Position numbers and translations under genes: made by a program
Source of the DNA: Gnetum montanum
Lineage: Eukaryota; Streptophyta; Gnetopsida; Gnetales; Gnetaceae
Length of the DNA stretch: 64,000 nt
Reading direction: 5' to 3'
NCBI GenBank assembly: GCA_015680685.1
Contig: MNCI01035635.1
Span: forward strand, 957 to 64,956
Notes under the pieces: generated by a model
What the model saw: the letters and a program-made list of their open reading frames with translations, nothing else
What the model was told of the DNA's origin: nothing
Database searches by the model: none
Part shown: positions 46,020-57,849 of the stretch, piece by piece
Position numbering within the stretch: the first letter of the stretch is position 1
Layout of the letters: every line of letters starts with the position of its first letter

Positions 46020-48477
46020 TCGATGGTCTTATTTGTACAACGATGCATTTGCTTTGATATACAATGATAGAGTAGATGATTTTATTGAGGACAAATAGAA
46101 GAATGGGATATTTTCTTGCAAAGTTTTTTTATAGAATGAAAAAAAAAGTAGAAATGGAAAAACAAAACATGCTCATGAGCAAACCATTACACTAGTCGCA
46201 TAACGTAAGTTACTTACCATTATTTCTTATTTATGCAATAATGCCTTATAATACAAAGATGCATAATTTAGAAGACTACAACCCTTGTTTGAATATGTTT
46301 TTTTATTAGTTATCATTGCCAATATTAACCAAATTTCACCACAATGATAGCACCCAAAGAAGATAGAAAAAGAAATAAGATTGGAAGAAAGGTTGGTTCT
46401 CAATGTTATTTCATAGTTTGCAATATGAGAGGAGCTGATCATGTTGCATGTATTATATATAAAGAAATGAATCATATTGACACATCAGGAGCTTACTATC
46501 ATGGCTTTCTTGGTCCCATGATAGATAAAAGAAACTCATAATCCATACACATTTCTAATGAGTTATGTCATCTTATAGTGTGTTTATGGATGGAAGGATT
46601 ACAATAGATCTCATCTATGAGAAGTATATAAAATATCTATTTAAGAGAGGATAGGAGTTTGGCCTATGAAGAAAGAGGGATATTTTTCTTATTAAAAAAG
46701 AGATCTACAACATTTGCAAAAATGTAGCCCCTAATTACAAGAAAAGTGAGCATGATAAAACGAGTACCTGGCAATGGTACCAAGTGACAGGTGATTTGTT
46801 ATTTTACTACCAAGAAGGGAACTAGGAATAAGATGTCCCATTAATCATCAAGCTATAATCACCTTGGATGCTCAAAAAGATGATATCTCTATCTCAATGC
46901 AGTATACTTACAATGGATTCCACTTTCAACACTAACAAATATGGTGTAAGTTTCAATAATGGGTGCTTCTATTCCATTTTAACAATTATTGGTGTGCTAG
47001 TAGAATTAGTGACTAAGTACAAACATGTGGTTCTCTTTGCAAATCCTTCTTCATACTATGATGGCTTTTGATTCATATTATAATGGACTTCCAGTTGCAT
47101 GGGTGATATCCTTAAGATGAACCAAAACTAATATAAGATGTTGGCCTTCAAAGCTCCATCTTAGAGGCAAGGTTAAGGATCCTAATTGGACGGTAAATGC
47201 TTTCATGCTAGATGTCTCAAAGGCAGATGTGAATGCTGTGAGGTGACTTTAAGGCATTTAGAAACATACTTGAAATCACTCTACCTTGGTTTTAGATATC
47301 TTAATATGTGCTCAAATTTGATTATTTAATAGGTCTATTTTTGGTAGCAAAATTTTTTTATGCATTTAGCATGTTTGGAGGGCATGGAGGAAGAACTTGG
47401 CAACCAAAGTTAGAGATGCCAATAAGAGAAAAGCAATGTATGATCATCTTAATCATATTATGAATGAATGCAAAACTATTGTAGATGTTGTGGAAATAGA
47501 CAAATTTATTGACGGGTTTTAGGAGAACTCAGAATTCATTAAATACTTAAAACAATAGTGGTTAAATAGAGACAAATTTAGGGAGTTTTTATTTTTTGTC
47601 TTCAACCTTTTTTTTCTAGAGATGTGAGCAAAAGATTTCCGTGATATTCTCCATGCACAACAACACACAAATAATGTTGTTGAGTCATACCATGGATTTT
47701 TAAAGGGATTTTTTTAAAGAGATATAGGAAACAAGAAATACTAAAGGATTTATTGGCTTATATGGAGCTTGATAAAGGTGCAGCTATATTATTGGCACAA
47801 TTCAAGAATTAAAGTTGTAGGGTATTTTGTTAACAAGAAAGATCAATATTTCAATAAGAAATCATGGGAAAAAGCATTACAAGTAAATGATGTAGACTAT
47901 GTGCAAGTTGTGGAAAAGGAAGATGAATATGTTGTGTGAAGTCAAAATAGTTTGATGCCAAACACATGGTACTATAGGATTTTAAAGGTGTTTTCTTTCA
48001 ATATATTTTGTGTGTAAATGGTCTAGCCTAGGACATATCTTAAAGCACGCAATGACAATTCGTATAAGGGTCAAGGATTTCACCAATGCATTTAAGTTCT
48101 TCTTCCAAGATGAGTTTTATGATTCATGTGTTCTTGTGGAATTAGATTCATTCCTACCACATTAGTTTCCTAGCCAGGAAGATACTTCAAAAATTATAAT
48201 GACACTAGAGACATTAGGATCAACTAGCTGAAGGTTTGTAACAAATGAGGTCGACATGGAGGAGAATACAGATAAATATATGGGGGAGGAAAAATGTAAA
48301 GTAGATGTAAAGTGGAAGAAAAAACTTATAAACCTCAAAAGCATATTGATAAAATTCACAAAGACATTTCCTACAGACAAGGATAGTATTTTAGAAATAG
48401 AAAAACATGTGGAATTGTTGGAATTGAACTTCATATTTTCATGTAACATAGATGGATTGGTAAGAAAAAAATGATTT
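46020..48477 (+). pseudogene. M1: MULE-type transposase with SWIM finger
   Basis: Cut-and-paste transposase relic, read in several frames. N-terminal part (46344-46541) is FAR1-like, with VGSQCYFIV and HVACIIYKEMNHIDTSGA. The DDE core follows: LTMDSTFNTNKYGVS (Asp 46916-46918), GLPVAWVIS, NWTVNAFMLDVSKADV (Asp 47211-47213), a C-I-stop-H-V-W-R-A-W block (His 47370-47372; stop at a usual Trp) and TNNVVESYHGFLKG (Glu 47682-47684). A SWIM zinc finger, VCKWSSLGHILKHAM (48010-48054), has lost the first Cys and the Cys of ICKH. A Lys/Glu-rich tail ends at 48477. Frameshifts and stops make it inactive. The order matches plant MULE transposases that end in SWIM. Confidence 0.8.
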
Positions 48478-50079
48478 TTTGGCTGCAATAGTCCTATCAA
48501 ATGTTTTTCCCAAAATCTTTCAAAGCCTAATTGTGTAAGAACACTTTTTACTGAGGGTGATGATACTATTTCTTTACTTATCTATGATTTTTTACATATT
48601 TTACATTATCCTCTTTTTCTTTTAATCGATTTTCTTTTGCTTGCATATTAGAGTGTAGATTGCCAAAAGAATGAAGGACAATCCTTTGATCCCATGTGCA
48701 CCTTGAACTAGTAGCTCATGTGATGACATATTTTTCAATTTACTTTTTGTTCTGCAACCTTGAAAAGCAAACTATGAATGGAGAATACTATGTACTTGTT
48801 TTTTGATTACTTAACATCATGTTTATCAGTCTGTTCTATTGGATAAAACTATGCTTTATATTAATTAATTTTCTATCACAAGATTATGTGTTGGAAATGC
48901 TAAACCCTAAATGTACATTTTCAATTACATTTTAGACAATGATCCCTTTATATCATGATTTCGATTTTTACTAGTACTACCAAGAATACCTCACTTTTTA
49001 AGAATAAGTGATCCACATGTTCCCACAATTTTCTTTTATTTGGGTAGTAGTGATACATTAATTTGCAACATGCAATGGTCATACATTAATTTTAGTCTAT
49101 TATTTGATATGGTTAGACACATAAAACTCGCTAAAATGAAGACTAGCCTATTTGTAAGACAGTGATATGCAGTTGTCACTTTTATGAACTTGATGTTTGT
49201 TCTTTAAATTAGTATAGTTTCTTAATAATTAGTTGCTAAACATTTGTTTGACAATCTTGATATCTATCTATGATTCACTTGGAGATCCCCTTTGGGAATC
49301 CTTCTTGGTAACCTTTTAAAGAAATTTGTATACTTGAGGTAAGTATTTGGCTCATATTGTTGAATGTGATTGGGTGTATTCAAGGCAATTATACTAGCAA
49401 TTTCTATTTTTTGATATTATATGCATTAGTTCAACCATGACTTCTGTTAACTCTTAACCATTCCATGTAACTTGTAAATTTATATTATATATTAATTGCT
49501 CTTTATATGTAGGCACTTGGTATTTTATATCCATTTTGAATAATTGATTTTTGATTGCTAAAATTTCATAATTTTAGCAGCTTTACTATCACCTAAATCT
49601 TTTATTCTATTTATTTGTTACTCTTACTTAAAACCATTTTGATGTTTCTATCACATAATCACTATGTCTTTTCAATGAAATTTACATCCTTCTAGAGATA
49701 GTATGTTGATTACACCACAAGAAAATCTTAGAGATTGTTGATATGGTATCCTAATGATATTATTTTTTATGTACTCTTTAATGAGAAAACATCATGTAGG
49801 GCTCCTGGAATTTATTTATTATTGTAGTAGGAGTATGTGCTTGTCAGTTGAAAGAGACTCCTTGAAAATATTGGTTGAGATGCTAGTTTAAGAAATTTTT
49901 TGTTGAAAATGGATTTGAACAATTTATAGAAATGTAGTCATTAAATATTGCATTTATGGTGTGACATGAAAAGTGCAAGTCTATATATCATTAATTATCA
50001 ATGGTCAAAAATGATTTAATTGTTAACATTGTAGCTATAATATATTTCTATGTTCTCAAAGAGGAGCATCATTGCAACT
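48478..50079. other. M1 interior, no gene recognised
   Basis: AT-rich, no conserved frame. It separates the transposase from the second reading frame. Confidence 0.5.
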
Positions 50080-51504
50080 AGCAAATGACAAGAGGAGATC
50101 TGGCAAATTGCAAGATGCACAATAGAGGGCATAATCACAAGGTAGGAATCCTGGAATGCTGGTGGATGGAACGCTATAAGATAGTAGGAGGAGAAGGTAG
50201 TTATTCATGCCCAAGAGTCATTAGCATGGTAGGAGTAGCAACGAAGGATTCAAAAACTCATATCAACACCCTTGCAGAGTCCAAGGCACTTCAGCACCCT
50301 GATGCAACTATTTTGGCCTTAGATGCTTAACAATATTATTGATCACCATATTTCTTTCATCATCACCAAAGGTGATGATTACTATGAGGAAAAGGCCCAT
50401 TAGTTCTACGTGGCACATTATTAAGGATCACCTATCTCAAAGGTGAGCAAGATTGGTGACTTCACCTACACACTTATAGAGGATATCTTGGCACAAGTGC
50501 TAAACATGGTAGTTAGACCATAGCAGGAGTTTTTTGTGACTACCACCTCAAATAATAAAAAATATCTATTGAGAAGGGTTCTTGAGGTGGTGATCAATGA
50601 GATAAGATGATCCTACAAGAACTTCAACCCACAACAAAGAGTTTTGATTAGGGAAATTCATACAAACCTCTTGGTAATCATGCATCACACTCATGTAATG
50701 TCTTTCACCCTTATGATACTACTAGGTTTGGAGGGGGGCTATTCTTTGAACTATCCCAACATTATCATGTAGAAAATGAAGATCATCAGTAGAGATGAAG
50801 TTGTAATCCCTTTCCCATTTGTCGCGTCTGCTCATTTTAGGCACTAGCAAATTGTGGAACCAAAGGAGGAGGATGTAAAGGTCTAAGCTTTTGGTGTGGA
50901 CTAGCTACCACATTTGGGGTATGCATTCTACACCCAGTGGGTCCCTAGGACATGACTTAATGATATCATCTAGCTCTTGAACCCACATGTCGAATGAGAT
51001 GGAAACAAGGCTAAATGGCAAAGGTTTTGTGGGCAACATGAGGAGATGTAGGTTACAACTATTGTTCCTATTGAGCAACTTCAATAGTTTGGAGATGGTG
51101 CAACAATGTTTGCCTACATAAAGGTAATGGAGGTTAGGTTGAAAGCCCACATGGATGCCTACTTGAATTCCATGCAATCATAGATTGATCACTATTTTGG
51201 ATAGGTGGACAATAGGCTTGGCTGCCTCTCTATGAATATTGAATCATTGGGTAAATACTCATTTGAACATTTCTAATCATTGCATGTGTCTATTTTTACG
51301 AAAATGGAGGATATTAGTGATTCCATGTTCATTCAAATGACCACTCCACTCCATGACATAAAGGCAGGACCATCAAGAATAGCAAGAATGAATGAGAAAG
51401 TAGTTACCATGGTTGATGACTCTATCACATAGACATATTTCATGGAGGCCAATGCTCAAAACAAAGTTAAAGAAAACATTACACTGGGATCTAGCTAGTT
51501 TGTT
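50080..51504 (+). pseudogene. M1: unidentified long reading frame
   Basis: An 81-codon open frame (50085-50330) and then one continuous frame from 50337 to about 51500 (some 385 codons) that I read without any frameshift, only point stops: about 12 TAG, 3 TGA, 3 TAA. Examples of content are DFTYTLIEDILAQVL, RRVLEVVINEIR, NFNPQQRVLIREIH, SRDEVVIPFPFV and a helical C-terminal part around LKAHMDAYLNSMQS and MEDISDSMFIQM. No family recognised. Preservation of frame over this length argues that it coded for protein until recently relative to its stops: an accessory MULE ORF or a captured gene. No introns are obvious. Confidence 0.5.
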
Positions 51505-52559
51505 ATGTTTTTGTATATGTATATGGTGATAGTTGCATTTGATATTCCTTTTTTATTATATTTATCTATTTACAGTGTCTCTTACTGATACTTTTCTTTT
51601 AATTAATACTATGATCTCTTACATTTCACAAAAGTATAAAATTGCAAAATTTTCGTATGATTGCATAAAGTTTTCGGTTATGAATGTTAACAATTTGAAG
51701 GCATTTGGAAAATGAAATTTTCAACTCCATTTTATTGGGATAAGGCTAGGATGATGACGATGATGACAACTTGGATACAAATATAACCCCTTGTGCATAT
51801 GATGGCATTCATAATCTCTATTAGAAATCATACATCTAATTTTAAATTATCATTGACAAAATGAGGATACTGAGACATATGCTACCTATGAAAATCTACC
51901 ACAAGCATATTGTATTTTTAATAGTTTTTGACTTTATTTATTGATGTTAAAATTTCTACTTTTAGTATTTATGCAAAAATTTCTATTGGTTCTCTAATTC
52001 CATATTTAAAAGATGTAGTGCAAAAACTTGTGATGCCTTCTTCTAGTCATGTAGTTGTAAAATTTGATTTTTACTCGGTGCATCACTGAAATGTGAGTGA
52101 AATGTGGGTGACATGTGTAACATACCATAAGAAAAAATAAACTACCAGTGACATGCAATTTGCAGTTTGATCGCTGGCCTTATTTTTTAATAGTGCCAAG
52201 GAACTATGAGCTTAAATGAAATCATATGTTGAAATTGAAACTAACAATAAAATAGTGGAAGTGAACCTGCAACTCACAATCTCTCGCATGCTACACCCAA
52301 AACACTGGTAAACATAGTGTTAGAAATATGCATCTTGCATTATCCTTGTAGCTTGTAATTTGTGCCCTATGATGCACTACCACTCACAAGCTCTCATAGT
52401 TAAATTAAATATTGTGAGGACATGCAAGCCATAAGACCACACAAATGAAATTCCATGCAATTCACATTCTCATTGCACTATGTGATGTATGTCATGTGAT
52501 GCATTTCCACTAAAATGCACTCACACTAGCAGTTCAATGGCATCAACTACAAACATTAG
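51505..52559. other. M1 3' inner region, no gene
   Basis: AT-rich, with an inverted GTGAGGACATGCAA (52419-52432) matching 45262-45275. No coding region supported. Confidence 0.45.
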
Positions 52560-53190
52560 AAGGTCAAGATTGTAATTGCTCCCTTTCAAAAGGTCTGCCT
52601 ACCATCTCATTAATCCTCACCCTTCCAGATAACCCTATTCCATCCAGTAGCCTTGAATTATAAGGGATTTTTCCCTTCTAAAAGGCTCAGGTACCTTTGG
52701 ATGGGCACTGCGGGAGGATGCTAGTTACACCCCCACATAGTTCAACTTGCACTTCCAACAGGATGATCCCCTTCCTTCTGGTGGACACAATCTCAGGATA
52801 ATTACTCCCTATTGGAAGGTCTATGTGCCATCTAGTTGATCCTCATCCTTCCAGATGATCCTATTCCATCTAGTAGCCTTAAATTACAAGGGGTTTTTCC
52901 CTTTCAAAGGGTTCGACTACCTTCTAGTATAGATTGCGAGAGGATGCTAGTTGCACACCCTTGTAGCTCAGCTTGCACTTCCAATAAGATGGTCCCCTAC
53001 CTTCTAGTGGCCATGATCTCGAAGTGATTACTTCCTTCTGGAAGGTCTGCATGCCATCTAGTTGATCCTCACTCTTCTAGATGATCCTATTTCATTTAGT
53101 AGCCTTGAATTACAAAGGTTTTTTCCCTTCCAAAAGGTTCAGCTACCTTTCAATAGGGACTACGAGAGGGTGCTAGTTGCACTCCCCTTG
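52560..53190 (-). repeat. Inverted minisatellite array, unit about 235 bp
   Basis: CTTCCAGATGATCCTATTCC-type markers at 52612, 52848 and 53082 give a 234-236 bp period, about 2.7 units. The reverse complement aligns to the units at 41.4-44.3 kb (AACTAGCATCCTC, then GAAGGTAG, GGCTACTGGATGGAAT, GGCAGACCTT), which carry roughly 125 bp more per unit. So the two arrays are inverted homologues. Confidence 0.8.
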
Positions 53191-54009
53191 CACTATTCTC
53201 ACAATGTGTGGAGTAGATCACTATGAAAGATGCTGCAAGGTGCATAGTAATGCATAGTGCTTGCAACATGCAAACTAGGAGACTATGCGTGGAGGTGTGA
53301 GTCGTAGTCATTTTGCATCCTAAAACAAAGACATGCTCAATATAGTGCAAGTGATCCTATGACTTACATGTTATCACACTTTAGAGATAGTGGCTTAGTT
53401 GAGAGTGATCCTACAACTTGCATGTCATTGTAGTCTATGGTTGAAAGGTTGGGAATGCTAAAGTGTGATGCCTTACATTTCGCAATGGCTAATAGAACAA
53501 GTGTGAGAGGATAGTGCGACATGCATGTTAACGGAAGTCAATTAAAACTATTATCTTTGAGATTAGAAATTAATATTTTATATATTACAATAACATATAT
53601 TTTTTTTAGCATATTTTTTAATATTTTATGTAATTGTGAGTATTAGACTAGTTGTAACATATGAGGCACAATTAAGGATGAGTTATCAAACCAAAAATGT
53701 TACAAATTTTGTAACATTGCAAATAATTTATTACACATACTATTACAAAAATGAGATAAGTATTCATTACAACCAAAATCATGGAAGAGATTCATTTTAC
53801 AATACAAGAGCATTAGCAAAATTGAATGCATCATGGACAATGACTATAATCAGATTTTCAAACATCACTTAATATAAATGGACCATGTTCATTGCAATTT
53901 TCATTTAGCATATGCCACAAACACCTATTTCTCTAAACCTAATGAATTCCAAGTAACTTAGAATTTCACATATGATGGCCTTTCGATACGCTTAAACAAA
54001 TTTAGAAGT
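53191..54009. other. No gene recognised
   Basis: AT-rich sequence between M1 and R10. Short direct repeats (GTGATCCTA...ACTTGCATGT / ACTTACATGT, 53350-53430) are present; no coding region supported. Confidence 0.5.
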
Positions 54010-54802
54010 TGATGAAGTGTCATTAGTCGATGCGTCGACTAGGCCACGTATACGCAGCCGCATCAACGCGGCCCCATCGATGTAGCCTTCCATGTGTCGA
54101 CATGGCCCCATTTACGTAGAGCCTATCTCGGCCTATAAATAAGAGGGCCTTCCGCCTCATCTAGGAATCTTTTAGTTAGTCGTAGCGAAGCTCTTGTAGT
54201 TTGTTCCCGTAGGAGATAGAATATTTTCCAAGTGCCCGTAGTAGGTGTAAGAAAAGTGATCGGCTCTTTATTCGAGCATTGATGTATCTGAGCCCATTGG
54301 TGTGATGGAAATAAAGATGAAGTCTTCAAGTATTCCTTGCAGCATTTGGACTTAGCCATTTTATGCATTCAATAGTTTAATATGTTTATGCTTTGATAGT
54401 TCCTTAAGTTTCCGCTATTGTTATCTTACTCGTTATCGCTCATTCATAGTTTGTAAAGGCCATAAGTATGACTATCTCAAACGTAAATCAAACACTTGGT
54501 AAACCCAATGACGCTTAACGTCTAGTAACCCAAAAGTGTTAGGAGATGCNTCAGCAATAGTGCCAAAGAGGTACCCCTATGCCCAACCATATGAATCATG
54601 GGTGTTCACACGTAACTCGGTCGAATTCCGTAGACTATAAGCACTTAACATACACCAAACTCTAACCAGTGAAACCTTGGGTTAGAACAGTCATTGTCTT
54701 CCTAATCTCACTTGTGATGTTCTGTTAGCGATGGTTAAGTGAGATTAAGGCTATTGATTTTTATAGCTTTTTACTTATCTTTTGGTGCCTAATTAAGGTA
54801 TG
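54010..54802 (+). repeat. R10: 5' LTR (assembly-scrambled)
   Basis: Starts TGATGAAGTGTC. U3 carries GTCGATGCGTCGACT, CGCAGCCGCATCAACGCGGCCCC-like repeats instead of GATATC; TATAAATA near 54134, AATAAAG near 54310. After N (54550) the U5 half and PBS lie in reverse orientation up to N (54803). Turned around, the segment continues the LTR to GGTACCTC and the PBS TTTGGCACTATTGCTGA. Confidence 0.75.
54551..54802 (-). other. N-bounded inverted LTR segment
   Basis: U5 end and primer site of R10 read on the minus strand between single Ns at 54550 and 54803, while both neighbours are in plus orientation. Comparison with LTR 24891-25723 gives the expected order. Confidence 0.85.
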
Positions 54803-54803
54803 N

Positions 54804-57250
54804 AAAGAGAGAGGTATCCAACCCACCAATGCCACAAGAATGTCGGGTGGTATACAAGCATCCTGATGAATATGTCCCTAATTTCACATTAATCCTACAT
54901 CAAGATGAGTATCTGTGATGGTGGGACATGGATGGCAACATCGTGCTACTACCCGACTGATCAACTCCTACGATGCTATATCACAATCTTGGCAGACTAG
55001 GCATCCAGGACCATGGAGTGAAGTATTTCATGGAGGACCATGACTGCCGAGACTATCGTCCCACTGAGGCTCAATGAGCATAAGACCTATAGTAGGCAAA
55101 AAGATACGAACACATGAAGGGGAAACAATTCAGTAACCCCTTATTCTCACAAGGGCTGCAAGACAATGGGGATCCCATCTTTCATGATACTCATTTGATC
55201 GAACTTCCCCTAGGGCAGCAGATCCTCCAGTCCATCATTCAAAACAAGCCTCTAAGTGACTAAGATCCTCAAGGGGATGGAGGGTCACATAACAAGGCTG
55301 GGCAAGATGATCAAGGCCATCATCAGGATAGAGGGGGAGATCGACACTGGAGTGGTGGTGATACCTCTCCTTCTTCTCCATCCTCTCATTCTCCTATACC
55401 TTCATCTAGCTCAGGCTCTGATCATGATCGGGGTAGAAAGGAGTGAAAGGATAGTGGTAAAAAGGTTCAAAAGGGACAACGTGAGGAAATGCACGACCAA
55501 TCATGCAAGACTCACCATCATGAAAGGAGGGGCCACCAAAATCGTCATAGACATCATGGTCCTCAGGAGGACTATGATTTAGATGAGCCATTGTTGGCTA
55601 CTCAGAGCATGCTCCAGATCACGAGGCAGCTCAAATCCCTAGTAGGCATGTGAAGGATAGCCGATTGATATGAACAACATCTCCAGATTTGAAGGGGGAT
55701 ACAACTATGATCTGCAGACTCACCTGCAGGAATTCCATGATGCCTACACCCTGAAGAACATTGAAAATGATTAGCAGAAGTTGAAGCTATTCCCTCGCAC
55801 ACTCATCAAAGAAGCTAAAAGTTGGTATCGGTCCTTGGAGCTGGAATCAATCAGAAGGTTGAGTACGATGCTTGAAATTTTCAATGACAAGTATCAAACA
55901 TACTCTAGAGTGGCAAATCTGAGATGGTAGATCCAAGGTTGGAAGTAAGGAAATCATGAACCCTTGGATGCCACCATGAGTAGGTACTACTCATTATTGC
56001 ATCAATGCCCTAGTCATGGCTACTCTTAGCAGGCACAACTTTGCCACATCATTGATGGGCTCCATTTTAAAATGCGAAAGACCCTTGGCCCATATGTCGA
56101 GGGACAACTATCGAAGCTAAGGATCCATCAATTGTAGTGCCTCATTGAATAGGTGGCCAAGGAGGAAGGAAAAATTAGAAAAAAGAAGAGTGTAGAAGAA
56201 TTTAATCGAGATCCCTCCATCAGAAAGAGGGAGGTCTAGTTCTGTGATGAGAAGGATGAATCACCATTGGAAGTAGCAGTGAATCAAAAGACCTTGCCGT
56301 TATAAAAGTTTGCATCTGAAATATCAACAAAGATGGATAAGATATGAAACTCTTTAGATGAAAAATTCCAAAGTGTGCTGAAAATCACAGAAGAGTCCAG
56401 AGAAGAAGGTAATGACCACGATCAACGCAAGAAGAAGGAAGCTAAATGTGCCCAACATAAGGGTAAGGGAAAAGTTGCTATAGCAGAGCAGGTTGCAGAC
56501 TCTGACACCAAGGAGGATGATGAATGTGGCATATGCCAATATGAACATCCTAAGGGATGTTGTCCTATGGTGTCACATCTTCAAGATTCTGGGGCGTACA
56601 CATTGAACCCTTGCTTGGCATAGTAGAGAATACCCTGAAGGTTGCCTTATCCACAAGGTAATTCCAGGCAATTCAACTAGCAGCAGTAAGGATATTATCC
56701 AAGTGGAGCACCACCACAATCATACCAGTACTTCCAATAGTGGCAGCAACCACAAGCATGGTGGATGTCATCTCCAAGGTAGTAGTACCCTTACAAATAA
56801 CCATATCCCTATGGGTACTACGTTCAACAATTGGTCTCTCCACGAGACTCTTCCATTCATGCAACCTTTCAAAGTCATTATCACCCCATGAAGTATTTTC
56901 GACCTCAATCTCCATCAGCTAGGGGGAGAGCCCACATCTCTTCTATCCTCCATCACCTTTTCCTGCCACTCCTCCACAACATCCCACTTAGCTACCACCT
57001 ACTCCACTAATGCAAGGAGAAATGCCACCACAACAGCAGCAACGAAATGCTATGAGGGCTGTTAACTTTCAACCGGCAACTCAGCTAAACGAACTGGAAC
57101 CCAAGCCATGAAAACGTCCTTTTCTTGGCCAAACAATCTGAACATACCCTCACATACACCTGTGGCCAGTGCCTCTGAACCTTCAAGCACCTCCACTACT
57201 CCACTACCCAAGTATCCCTCAAGCCAACCACACTCCAACATCCAGACGGT
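54804..57250 (+). pseudogene. R10: gag
   Basis: Family-2 gag. N-terminal blocks are YKHPDEYVPNFTLILHQDEYL and WWDMDGNIVLLPD, then a Ser/His/Asp/Gly-rich linker (55250-55560). The capsid-like part is at 55640-56130 (LKLFPRTL, WYRSLELES, NDKYQTYSRV). The knuckle CGICQYEHPKGCC (56525-56563) is complete: C-x2-C-x3-H-x4-C. A Gln/Pro-rich tail reaches the protease. The start codon falls in or before the scrambled region. Several TAG/TGA stops and frame changes. The protein would form the particle and bind RNA. Confidence 0.7.
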
Positions 57251-57299
57251 CATGCTCACACATGTTGTGATCGACTGGATCAAAGTAGGTCATCTTCCC

Positions 57300-57720
57300 T
57301 AGAAATTAACTAATCTAGGAAGCCCCCTCATCTATCTTCAGGTGGCAAGGAACAAGCCATGCAAAGCTCTTCTGGACTCGATCAATTTGATCTCTCATGA
57401 CATGTACAAGAACTGGAACTTTCCCTCGCTAAAGAAGAGCAACATCCAGCTCGAGTTAGCAAACCAGTCTATCATCGTTCCCTTGGGATTTGTGGAGGAC
57501 ATTGTGACCACCATTTGTGGGTGGTCCTATCTTGCTGATTTCATGGTCATCCATGTGGAGAACTGCAAGGGAAACTTCCCAATCATCATGGGAAGAGCCT
57601 AGCTAAGCACGGTGGATGCACGACTAGGACTTCGATATCTGTCCCTTGAAATTTCAAAGGAGAATCCTTTTGGGAAGATCGAGAAGAAGTGCATTCCATG
57701 AATCATGTATAGTGACTTAG
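57300..57720 (+). pseudogene. R10: aspartic protease, damaged active site
   Basis: An 86-codon open piece (57342-57602): KALLDSINLISHDM, where R6 has KALLDSGSSVNFISHEM, so GSSV, including the Gly of the DSG active site, is deleted in frame. VEDIVTTICGWSYLADFMVI and FPIIMGRAW follow, then a TAG (usual Leu or Trp codon region) and SLEISKENPFGKIEKK. Fold otherwise recognisable. It would not cleave. Confidence 0.7.
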
Positions 57721-57849
57721 TGTGCAAGTGTGTGCAATAGTTATGGTCCACTAAGCAGATATCCATTCAAGCATGCAGTTGGTGTACTAAGGAATCACCT
57801 GTTCAATAGTGCCTGTACATAGCAGTCACTAACCAAGAGGGCACCCAAT

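Larger units (their letters stand above)
41440..53190 (+). mobile_element. M1: decayed MULE with repeat-array ends
   Basis: A MULE-type transposase relic (46.0-48.5 kb) and a second unidentified reading frame (50.3-51.5 kb) lie between two inverted, homologous minisatellite arrays (41440-44326 plus, 52560-53190 minus). A short block near 45262 (TTGCATGTCCTCAC) returns inverted at 52419. The whole could be a single 11.7-kb Mutator-like element with long repetitive inverted ends. The exact termini and a 9-bp target duplication were not found, so the boundaries are approximate. Confidence 0.55.

Noticed and set aside
53191-53560. Right end of M1 extended to 53560
   Set aside because: I could not find an inverted counterpart left of 41440, so the border was left at the edge of the array.
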